7,728 nucleotides of DNA from Candidatus Cloacimonadota bacterium (GTDB lineage: Bacteria > Cloacimonadota > Cloacimonadia > Cloacimonadales > Cloacimonadaceae): contig JALNWR010000120.1 in the NCBI GenBank assembly GCA_023230795.1, positions 1 to 7,728 of the forward strand. The letters are read 5' to 3'. The position numbers were made by a program, and so were the translations under genes. Position 1 is the stretch's first letter. Every line of letters starts with the position of its first letter. The notes below the pieces were generated by a model. That model saw nothing but the letters and a program-made list of their open reading frames with translations. It had not been told where the DNA came from and searched no databases. Shown one piece after another: positions 1 to 5,635 of this stretch.

Positions 1-6
1 AAAGAT

Positions 7-131
7 GATTGTTTGGAGTTGAAGCGCCATACGGAGTCTATACATATACTACCAATTACTTAGGCGCTTTGACTTCAAAGAATCTGACTTTCATTCCCGG
101 TGACGAAAGTCGGCTTTCAATAAAGTTCAAG
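7..131 (+). repeat. 125-bp repeat copy, inverted relative to 1451-1575
   Basis: Reverse complement of 1451-1575 with only two mismatches over 125 bp, read directly. It contains a long imperfect hairpin with core AAGCGCC (22-28) against GGCGCTT (63-69), and a second hairpin GACTTTC (86-92) / GAAAGTC (105-111) with a 12-nt loop. A diverged second unit follows at once (125-230). Confidence 0.9.
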
Positions 132-230
132 TGCCTTAGGGTGTTACGCATTTACTGCCAATCACTTAGGCATTTGGGCTTCAAACAATCTTTTTTCATT
201 TCCAATGGCGAAAGCTCGCTTGTCACCCTT
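125..230 (+). repeat. Diverged second unit of the ~107-bp repeat
   Basis: Starts 107 bp after the equivalent point in the first unit. It matches the reverse complement of 1344-1450 in blocks such as TGCCAATCACTTAGG and CTTCAAACAATC. Its main hairpin arms are AAGTTCAAGTGCC (123-135) and GGCATTTGGGCTT (169-181): ten Watson-Crick pairs and three G-T pairs, with no true mismatch. Confidence 0.75.
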
Positions 231-241
231 TTGAGTATCCA

Positions 242-265
242 CCCTCTCTCTCCCTCTCTCTCCCT
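242..265. repeat. Short CT-rich tandem repeat
   Basis: CCCTCTCTCT at 242-251 and again at 252-261, followed by CCCT (2.4 copies of 10 bp). Low-complexity pyrimidine tract with no evident role. Confidence 0.8.
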
Positions 266-326
266 GGTCAAACAAGAATTTCTGCCGCTTCTCCCTCATT
301 TAAGAAACTTGATCACATCTTGAACT

Positions 327-367
327 ACCCTTAATCAAGCGTTAACTATTAACGCTTGATTAAGGGT
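327..367. repeat. Perfect 19-bp inverted repeat with 3-nt centre
   Basis: ACCCTTAATCAAGCGTTAA (327-345), CTA, then the exact reverse complement (349-367). No T-tract follows on either strand, so it does not look like an intrinsic terminator. It could be a large operator, a recombination site or a small mobile-element remnant. Confidence 0.9.
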
Positions 368-428
368 GGATAAAGAAGTGATAGATGTTATATAAAGAGG
401 GAGAAAGGTTCAAAATCAATGGTTTTTT

Positions 429-590
429 GCTATCTGAAATGCCGTCCCTACAGGACTCTGGCTTTTGTTCGGCTGTCGGTTTGCTATCTGAAATGCCGTC
501 CCTACAGGACTCTGGCCTTTGTGCAGCGTCGGTTTGCTATCTGAAATGCCGTCCCGTTTGGGACTCTGGCCCATTGTATAGCTGTTGTTT
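429..590 (+). repeat. Small array of the 53-bp repeat (three units)
   Basis: Units start at 429, 483 and 536 (54, 53 and 55 bp). Each begins GCTATCTGAAATGCCGTCC and contains GTCC-loop-GGAC; loops are CTACA, CTACA and a form with stem GTCCC-GTTT-GGGAC. A fourth unit starts at 591 but decays after 8 bases. Same family and orientation as the array at 7260-7728. Confidence 0.92.
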
Positions 591-639
591 ACTATCTTAA
601 CTCACATAAAATGGATTTCACAATCGGTAATGAGAGCAA

Positions 640-714
640 GATTTTTGAAGTCCAAACGTCTAAGTAATCGATAGTAAATGCGTAATATCGTAAGGCGTTT
701 GGACTCCAAAAATC
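640..714. repeat. Large hairpin, diverged member of the ~107-bp family
   Basis: Arms 640-660 and 694-714 pair at 19 of 21 positions, plus one G-T pair, around a 33-nt loop beginning TAAGTAATCG. The loop and arm layout match the main hairpin of the copies at 1344-1726, but arm bases differ (AAACGTC/GGCGTTT instead of AAGCGCC/GGCGCTT). Confidence 0.8.
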
Positions 715-719
715 AGGTT

Positions 720-749
720 GCTATCCAAAATACCTTCTTTGCAGGACTC
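720..749 (+). repeat. Decayed single copy of the 53-bp repeat core
   Basis: Matches the 30-base core of the 53-bp unit at 23 of 30 positions, ending GCAGGACTC. The left hairpin arm GTCC has been lost. Confidence 0.65.
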
Positions 750-832
750 GTTTTTGTCGGTATTTGGAAACAGATACCTATTTCTACGATACGCTTTGCA
801 AGGCCATACAAAATTGCTAAATCCATCCTTTT

Positions 833-870
833 GGGAGATTAGGTATATCTTAAATCTGCCTTGAAAGACT
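833..870 (+). repeat. 38-bp direct repeat, first copy
   Basis: GGGAGATTAGGTATATCT followed by a variant of the CGCCTTAAAAGACT leader. Identical at 33 of 38 positions to 910-947, 77 bp away. Unlike the second copy, it is not followed by a hairpin. Confidence 0.75.
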
Positions 871-909
871 GCATGAAAGAGACATCGGTTACACTTTGTC
901 ATTGTCTTG

Positions 910-947
910 GGGAGATTAGCTATATCTACAATCCGCCTTAAAAGACT
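910..947 (+). repeat. 38-bp direct repeat, second copy, leading into the hairpin doublet
   Basis: Second copy of the 833-870 repeat. Its right end, CGCCTTAAAAGACT, runs straight into the hairpin at 952-971. Confidence 0.75.
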
Positions 948-1023
948 TTAGCTGGCGGTTTTAACCGCCAGGGCAAATTCTGACCCTCACGACAAGACTT
1001 TTTCCCCGCCTTTTAAGGCGGGG
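934..1023 (+). repeat. REP-like hairpin doublet, forward copy
   Basis: Leader CGCCTTAAAAGACTTTAG (934-951), hairpin 1 CTGGCGGTT-TT-AACCGCCAG (952-971), 32-nt spacer ending AAGACTTTTT (994-1003), hairpin 2 CCCCGCCTT-TT-AAGGCGGGG (1004-1023). Both stems are nine perfect pairs, each preceded directly by AAGACTTT plus two bases. The 1214-1302 element is the same module inverted. Layout resembles REP sequences (short conserved tag plus hairpin), with the inverted pair resembling a REPIN. No associated transposase is in the window. Confidence 0.8.
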
Positions 1024-1213
1024 CACCCGCAGCTATATTTCCTCTCTCCAGAGCAAGCTGATTTGGAAGCGAAAAAAAGGATAAATCCTCGCAATCTTCT
1101 TACCCTCACAACCTCACCCTTTCACCCTTCTAACCCCAATATAATCAGATGAGCTCTCAATTTGAAGTGCGCTTGTATAGCCTGTAGTAAATGTGAAGAT
1201 ATAGGCACGTGTG

Positions 1214-1302
1214 CCTGGCCTTCAAAGGCCAGGAAAAAGTCTTGGAGGGGTGGCTGCCCTCGGTGTGCCGGTTAAAACCGGCACCTAAAGTCTTTTAAGG
1301 CG
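1214..1302 (-). repeat. REP-like hairpin doublet, inverted copy
   Basis: On the minus strand: leader identical over 18 bp (1285-1302), hairpin GTGCCGGTT-TT-AACCGGCAC (1265-1284), 31-nt spacer ending AAGACTTTTT (1234-1243), hairpin CCTGGCCTT-TG-AAGGCCAGG (1214-1233). Relative to the forward copy each hairpin differs at two base pairs, and both arms change together every time. Confidence 0.8.
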
Positions 1303-1343
1303 ATTTATAGATTCGGGCATCATAAAACCTCAAAACCTTAAAA

Positions 1344-1450
1344 CTTGAACTTTATTGAAAGCCGACTTTCGCCGCCGGGAATGAAAGTCAGATTCTTTGA
1401 AGTCCAAGCTCCTAAGTAATTGGCAATAAAGCTATAAGCATCGTATGGCG
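1344..1450 (-). repeat. ~107-bp two-hairpin repeat, copy A
   Basis: Shares blocks GAAAGCCGACTTTCGCC, GGGAATGAAAGTCAGATTC and CCTAAGTAATTG with copies B and C, but its loop differs (GGCAATAAAGC...). Joined directly to copy B with a 107-bp period. An A/C-rich tail (CCTCAAAACCTTAAAA) precedes it. Confidence 0.85.
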
Positions 1451-1575
1451 CTTGAACTTTATTGAAAGCCGACTTTCGCCACCGGGAATGAAAGTCAGAT
1501 TCTTTGAAGTCAAAGCGCCTAAGTAATTGCTAGTATATGTATAGACTCCGTATGGCGCTTCAACTCCAAACAATC
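1451..1575 (-). repeat. 125-bp two-hairpin repeat, copy B
   Basis: Inverted partner of 7-131 (2 mismatches in 125) and near-identical to copy C. On the minus strand its main hairpin pairs a left arm starting GATTGTTTGGAGTTGAAGCG with a right arm starting GGCGCTTTGACTTC. Followed by an A/C-rich tail (1576-1601). Confidence 0.9.
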
Positions 1576-1601
1576 AACCTCAAAACTCCAAAACCTTAAA
1601 A

Positions 1602-1726
1602 CTTGAACTTGACTGAAAGCCGACTTTCGCCACCGGGAATGAAAGTCAGATTCTTTGAAGTCAAAGCGCCTAAGTAATTGCTAGTATACGTATAGACTCC
1701 GTATGGCGCTTCAACTCCAAACAATC
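1602..1726 (-). repeat. 125-bp two-hairpin repeat, copy C
   Basis: Near-identical to copy B apart from a few substitutions (GACTTGACTG for GACTTTATTG-type bases, TATACG for TATATG). It is the first repeat the operon transcript would enter past the stop at 1812, and its hairpins lie in the sense direction of that transcript. Confidence 0.9.
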
Positions 1727-1811
1727 AACCTCAAAACTCCAAAACCTCAAAACTCCCCAACTAAGAACTCCCGCACCCCCGCACTCCATAACCCCAAAAC
1801 CTTCATCTCCT
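1727..1811. other. A/C-rich low-complexity tail after the operon
   Basis: Repeats of CCTCAAAACTCCAAAA followed by C-runs at 1755-1758, 1770-1772, 1776-1780 and 1792-1795. The operon's mRNA would be G-rich here, a weak G-quadruplex candidate with two long loops. There is no hairpin followed by T-tract. Confidence 0.6.
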
Positions 1812-2939
1812 CTAAACCCTTTTTCTAAAGCTAATTACGCTAATCCCGAAGATCACCAGGCCGCTGCCGCCAAGTATCCTCAGCTCATTTAAAAGCTGGG
1901 TGATGCCGCTGCCTTTGATCACTATCTCCCTGAGTACCGTCATGTAGTGACTCAACGGATTTAAAAAGCTGATCCACCGGATAGCGCGGGGCATATTCTG
2001 CACCGGCACAAAGAAGCCGGAGAGCAGGATAATGATCACCATCGTAAACCACGAGAAAAACATCGCTTGCTGTTGAGACTCTACCTTGGTGGAGATCAGG
2101 ATGCCCAGTCCCAAAGTGGTGAAAAGATAGATCACGGAAAACAGAAGTAAGACCAGATAGCTGCCTGCTATATCCAGACGGAAGATGATGCGGGCTAGCA
2201 TTATGGCTACCTGCAATTGCACCAATGTGATAATGAGATACGGGATCAATTTGCCTGCCATCAATTCCCATTTCTTCACCGGAGTCACCAAAAGCTGCTC
2301 CAAGGTGCCCAGCTCTTTTTCTTTGACCAGGCTGATGGCAGAAAGCATCATGGAGGTAACGGTTACCAGGATGGCGATGATGCCTGGGACGGTGTTCAGG
2401 CTGCCCTTCAGATCCGGATTGAAGCTCATGCTGCTGAGCAATTCCACCTGAGTATTCAGCCGGGGCATGGGCGAGCGGGGCATCACGGTCTGCATATTTT
2501 TCTGATGAAATTCTCCCACCACTCCTGCTACCAGGCCATTGGCCACCGAGGCAGTATTTCCATCTATGCCATCCACTATTACCTGCAGATGGCTCTGCCG
2601 GCCTTGCTGATAATCTTCCCCGAAGCCGGGTGGGATCACGATTACCACGCTTGCCTTCCAAGCTGAGATCAATTCCTGAGGATTGGCCGCAGTATCTACC
2701 GGCACTATCCGAAAGCGGTCACCGGTCCCAAAGTTTTGGATCAAAGCCAGGCTATGGGCGCTGCGATCGTAATCCAGAAAACTCAGGTTCAGATTCTTGA
2801 CCTCATTGGTCACGGCAAAGCCCATCACCAAAAGCTGTATCGCGGGCAAGGCAAAGAGCACGATCAGCATCTCCCGGCTGCGTATGATCTGCTTGAATTC
2901 CTTCTTTATGAAGCTGCCTATTACTTTCAGCGATCTCAT
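1812..2939 (-). CDS. ybhR: ABC-2 type permease, YbhR-like
   Basis: Second membrane subunit, 375 aa, last gene of the operon. TM1 is at about 23-43, followed by an extracytoplasmic domain to about 180 and hydrophobic spans near 184-205, 232-252, 261-283, 293-311 and 354-371. KEKELGTLEQLLVTPVKKWE (206-225) is the ABC-2 coupling motif, and FLNPLSHYMTVLREIVIKG (325-343) matches the YbhR-type late motif. It is a paralogue of the preceding permease with the same topology, so an asymmetric dimer is likely. GAGG lies 5 nt before the ATG, which overlaps the previous stop. The stop is TAG at 1812-1814. No hairpin-plus-T-tract terminator follows; transcription would run into a C-rich tract and then the hairpin repeats at 1726-1344. 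Confidence 0.92.
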   Translation of the reverse strand: MRSLKVIGSFIKKEFKQIIRSREMLIVLFALPAIQLLVMGFAVTNEVKNLNLSFLDYDRSAHSLALIQNFGTGDRFRIVPVDTAANPQELISAWKASVVIVIPPGFGEDYQQGRQSHLQVIVDGIDGNTASVANGLVAGVVGEFHQKNMQTVMPRSPMPRLNTQVELLSSMSFNPDLKGSLNTVPGIIAILVTVTSMMLSAISLVKEKELGTLEQLLVTPVKKWELMAGKLIPYLIITLVQLQVAIMLARIIFRLDIAGSYLVLLLFSVIYLFTTLGLGILISTKVESQQQAMFFSWFTMVIIILLSGFFVPVQNMPRAIRWISFLNPLSHYMTVLREIVIKGSGITQLLNELRILGGSGLVIFGISVISFRKRV

Positions 2940-4018
2940 GACAGCCTCAGTTTAAAGCGCCGGGCCGCTATCACCAACATCACCACACTCATGGTCACCA
3001 GGCTAAGACCGGCCTGATACAGATGCTGCACGCTATTACCTTTCAACATGATTCCCCGGATGATCTGCAAATAGTAACGGGCGGGGATGATGTAAGTAAT
3101 CCTGCGCAAGATCGGCGGCATGCTGGGGATGGGAAACATATATCCGGACAGTAGCAAGGTGGGCAAAAGGGTCATCCCCAAAGCCGTCATCATAGCGCCC
3201 TGCTGGGTTTTGGCCATGGTGGAGACCAGCAGCCCCAGACAAAGGGAGGTGAGTACATACAGGAAGGTAAAACCAAGGAAAACGGCGAATTCACCTCTGA
3301 ACGGCACCTGAAACAGCAGCATCCCTACTGCCAAAATCAAAAGTGCATCCATCAGGCCCAGAAAGATATAAGGCAATACCTTGCCCAGGAGAATCTCCGT
3401 GGCGGTAACCGGTGATACCAGAATCTGCTCCATGGTCCCCATCTCCTTTTCCCGGCTGATGGATATACTGGTAAGCAGAGCGCAGATCATCACCAGGATC
3501 AAGGCGATCAGCCCAGGTACAAAGAAAAACGAACTCTTCATATCGGGATTGTAGAGGATGAGCGGACTGAGAGCGATGCCCACGCCCGCTTTGGCAGACC
3601 AGGTATTCACGATGCCGGTGGCGTAACTCTGGATCATTTGGGCACTATTGGGATCGGAAGCATCTATCTTGAGTTGTGCGGTAAAATCATCTTGATTAAA
3701 GCCTTTGGGAATGCTGAGCGTAGCCTGAGCCACGCGCTGCTTGAAGAGCTCTCCCGGATCCAGCACCCCAGGGCCTTTGGGCACCAGGCGGAAGTAATCC
3801 GTTTGGATAAAAGCATCCACCAGGGCTCGTGAACTGCTGTTTAAGGCATGATCATCCACCACCAGGGGCACTTGCCGTATTTCCATATTCATGGCATAAC
3901 CGAAGATGATGAGCTGCAATAGCGGCAAAATGAAGATGATCGCCAGAGTGCGTGAATCCCGCAAAATGTGAAACACCTCTTTTTCCGATATCGCCTTGAT
4001 TCTATTCAGATTTGGCAT
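2936..4018 (-). CDS. ybhS: ABC-2 type permease, YbhS-like
   Basis: Inner-membrane channel subunit, 360 aa. Layout is typical of ABC-2 drug exporters: TM1 at about 24-43, a large extracytoplasmic domain at about 44-160, then five further hydrophobic spans near 165-187, 215-236, 244-266, 276-293 and 337-352. The conserved cytoplasmic motif SREKEMGTMEQILVSPV (188-204) is where the ATPase is expected to couple. YIIPARYYLQIIRGIMLKGN (309-328) aligns well with E. coli YbhS from memory. The gene begins inside the end of the preceding ATPase (17-bp overlap), with GGGGGAAG upstream of the ATG, and ends in an ATGA overlap with the second permease. It probably heterodimerises with that protein. Substrate cannot be read from the sequence; hydrophobic drugs or cations are the usual guess for this family. 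Confidence 0.92.
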   Translation of the reverse strand: MPNLNRIKAISEKEVFHILRDSRTLAIIFILPLLQLIIFGYAMNMEIRQVPLVVDDHALNSSSRALVDAFIQTDYFRLVPKGPGVLDPGELFKQRVAQATLSIPKGFNQDDFTAQLKIDASDPNSAQMIQSYATGIVNTWSAKAGVGIALSPLILYNPDMKSSFFFVPGLIALILVMICALLTSISISREKEMGTMEQILVSPVTATEILLGKVLPYIFLGLMDALLILAVGMLLFQVPFRGEFAVFLGFTFLYVLTSLCLGLLVSTMAKTQQGAMMTALGMTLLPTLLLSGYMFPIPSMPPILRRITYIIPARYYLQIIRGIMLKGNSVQHLYQAGLSLVTMSVVMLVIAARRFKLRLS

Positions 4019-4733
4019 GGTCTTCCCCCAAAACTTTTAAAAAGAGTTCTTGCATATTGGCCGAGTCATGAGTCGCTTTGAGCTCCGCAGGATTTCCCAA
4101 AGCCACTTCCCGCCCGTCCTGCATGATGATCACGCGGTGGCAATACTCCGCTTCATCCATAAAGTGTGTGCTCACGATCACGCTTTTGCCGGCATAGGCC
4201 AGATCGTTGATCACTTGCCAAAATTCACGCCGCGCCTGCGGGTCCACGCCACTGGTGGGTTCGTCCAAAAAGACCAGAGGCGGATCGTGCACCAAAGCCG
4301 CCACCAGGCTCAAACGCTGTTTGTAGCCCATGGGCAGGTCTTCAGTGCGGTTTTTGAGGATGTCCTGCAGGCCAAATTGCTCGATGATCGGCTGGATATT
4401 CTTCATGGCCTGCCGAAAGGGAATCTGATATATCCCGGAGTAAAATTCCAGGTTTTCGATGGCCTTCAGATCTGGATACAGGGAAAACTTCTGGCTCATA
4501 TAGCCGATCTTATGCTTCACCTTTTCACTGCCTTTGCTGATATCCAGATTGTCCACAATGATCTGTCCGCTGGTGGGTAAGACCAAGCCGATGATCATCC
4601 TGATGGCGGTGGTTTTACCGGCGCCGTTTGCTCCTAAGAAGCCAAATATCTCACCCTTGGCGATATCCAGGTTGATGTCGTCCACGGCTGTGAACGCGCC
4701 AAATTTCTTCACCAGATTCTTTGTGTGTATCAT
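4002..4733 (-). CDS. ybhF: ABC transporter ATPase, equivalent of the C-terminal half of YbhF (degenerate signature motif)
   Basis: Second ATP-binding subunit, 243 aa, about a bare nucleotide-binding domain. Walker A GANGAGKTT at 34-42, Q-loop Gln81 in MSQKFSLYPDL, Walker B LVFLDE at 153-158 with Glu158, D-loop SGVDP, switch His190 in STHFMDEAEYC. The signature is altered: LSGGQ-type is replaced by LPMGY (133-137) before KQRL. The same kind of change, LPLGFKQRL, occurs in the second half of E. coli YbhF as I remember it. With the preceding gene it should reconstitute a YbhF-like ATPase with one canonical and one degenerate ATP site. GAGG lies 8 nt before the ATG, the start overlaps the upstream stop (ATGA), and the 3' end overlaps the permease by 17 bp. 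A homodimer cannot be excluded from sequence. Confidence 0.93.
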   Translation of the reverse strand: MIHTKNLVKKFGAFTAVDDINLDIAKGEIFGFLGANGAGKTTAIRMIIGLVLPTSGQIIVDNLDISKGSEKVKHKIGYMSQKFSLYPDLKAIENLEFYSGIYQIPFRQAMKNIQPIIEQFGLQDILKNRTEDLPMGYKQRLSLVAALVHDPPLVFLDEPTSGVDPQARREFWQVINDLAYAGKSVIVSTHFMDEAEYCHRVIIMQDGREVALGNPAELKATHDSANMQELFLKVLGEDHAKSE

Positions 4734-5635
4734 TGCATCATCCTCAGGAAAACATCTTCCATCCCGGGCTGAATCTCTACGCAGCTTTTCAATCCCGGGT
4801 ATTCGGTCTGCCAGGTTTCTATCTGTTCTTTGTGCAAAGCTGTCTTGCTGTACAGATGGATTTCAGAGCCAAAGAGTTGTAAGTCCGCTTTATCTACCTT
4901 ACTCTGCAGATACTTGAACATTTCTTGCAGATTGTCGCCTTTTATGTTGTACAATTTCCCCTGCCAGCCTGAGATGATCTCTTCAGGACTGCCTTGCCCT
5001 ATCACCTCGCCTCTGTGCAAAAGGGTGATCTGATCGCATTGAACCGCCTCATCCATATAGGGAGTGGAGACTATGATGCTCACGCCATCGCCATTGAGTT
5101 CGTGCAATATCTGCCAAAATTCCACCCGAGATACCGGGTCCACGCCAAAGGTGGGCTCATCCAGAATGATCAGCTTCGGGGTGTGAATCAGCGCACAGGA
5201 AAGCGCCAATTTCTGTTTCATGCCGCCGCTGAGATTCCCGGCCAGACGCTTGGCAAAAGGTTTGAGCCTGGAAAATTCATAGAGTTCTTCCCGGCGGGAT
5301 AGCATCTCCTGCTTTTTCACCTTAAATAGCTTGGCAAAAAAGCGCAGATTCTGCTCCACCGAAAGGTCTTGATATAGCGAAAAGCGCTGTGGCATATAGC
5401 CGATACTCGCCCGAATCTGAGCGGACTCAGTCAGGGCATCATAGCCCAAGACCTTGATGCTGCCCTCAGAATATGGCAAGAGGGTGCACAGGCTTCTCAT
5501 CAGCGTGGTCTTCCCAGCTCCGTCCGGGCCGATGATGCCATAGACCATAGCCTCGGGAATCTTTAGATTCACACTTTTCAAGGCCTGGGTGGCGCCATAA
5601 CGCACGCTGAGCTCTTGGGCTTCGACCACGTTCAT
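4730..5635 (-). CDS. ybhF: ABC transporter ATPase, equivalent of the N-terminal half of YbhF (degenerate switch residue)
   Basis: Cytoplasmic ATP-binding subunit, 301 aa. Walker A GPDGAGKTT at 36-44, Q-loop Gln83 in MPQRFSLY, signature LSGGMKQ at 135-141, Walker B LIILDE at 155-160 with catalytic Glu160. The switch histidine is absent: the usual STH reads STP, with Pro192, in STPYMDEA. GPDGAGKTTLMR and this loss mirror the first half of E. coli YbhF, which I recall reading STSYLDEA there. Residues about 225-301 lie beyond the usual ATPase core and resemble the linker joining the two YbhF halves, ending in MEDVFLRMM. Upstream of the ATG there is only a weak ribosome-binding site, so translation probably depends on coupling through the 4-nt overlap with the adaptor. 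It probably pairs with the next gene's ATPase; that pairing is inferred. Confidence 0.93.
   Translation of the reverse strand: MNVVEAQELSVRYGATQALKSVNLKIPEAMVYGIIGPDGAGKTTLMRSLCTLLPYSEGSIKVLGYDALTESAQIRASIGYMPQRFSLYQDLSVEQNLRFFAKLFKVKKQEMLSRREELYEFSRLKPFAKRLAGNLSGGMKQKLALSCALIHTPKLIILDEPTFGVDPVSRVEFWQILHELNGDGVSIIVSTPYMDEAVQCDQITLLHRGEVIGQGSPEEIISGWQGKLYNIKGDNLQEMFKYLQSKVDKADLQLFGSEIHLYSKTALHKEQIETWQTEYPGLKSCVEIQPGMEDVFLRMMQ

Larger units (their letters stand above)
1..1811. other. Gene-free repeat island downstream of the operon
   Basis: I found no open frame here with a recognisable domain, a ribosome-binding site and non-repetitive composition, and no tRNA or rRNA signature. Instead there are several unrelated repeat families, listed separately. 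Between them, 264-326, 750-832, 871-909, 1024-1213 and 1303-1343 are short unique or A/C-rich stretches in which I see nothing further. Confidence 0.8.

Noticed and set aside
7..230. Integron attC sites
   Set aside because: Length and imperfect hairpins would fit, but I could not find the RYYYAAC/GTTRRRY core pair at the ends, and no cassette genes lie between copies.
9..323. Open frame of 104 codons
   Set aside because: It lies entirely within the hairpin repeat pair and CT-rich tract; an inverted copy of the same DNA at 1451-1575 is non-coding.
385..600. Small protein with repeated LSEMPSLQDSG-like segments
   Set aside because: It is a translation of the 53-bp repeats. The unit lengths (53, 54, 55) do not preserve a frame, and there is no domain.
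660..902. Open frame of 80 codons on the minus strand
   Set aside because: It spans a hairpin arm, a repeat relic and a direct repeat, with no recognisable protein features.
952..1284. Intrinsic terminators at the four GC-rich hairpins
   Set aside because: T-runs precede rather than follow the hairpins in the conserved module, and the plus-strand hairpin at 1214-1233 is followed by A's.
1755..1795. G-quadruplex in the operon 3' UTR
   Set aside because: Four G-runs exist on the minus strand, but two of the three loops are 11 nt, too long for a confident call.
1885..2661. 258-codon open frame antisense-phase to the YbhR-like permease
   Set aside because: Shadow frame within the permease gene on the same strand; composition is Gly/His/Arg-rich without domain features.
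4050..4580. 176-codon plus-strand open frame
   Set aside because: Antisense shadow of the ATPase gene; its residues reflect the complement of conserved Walker and switch regions.
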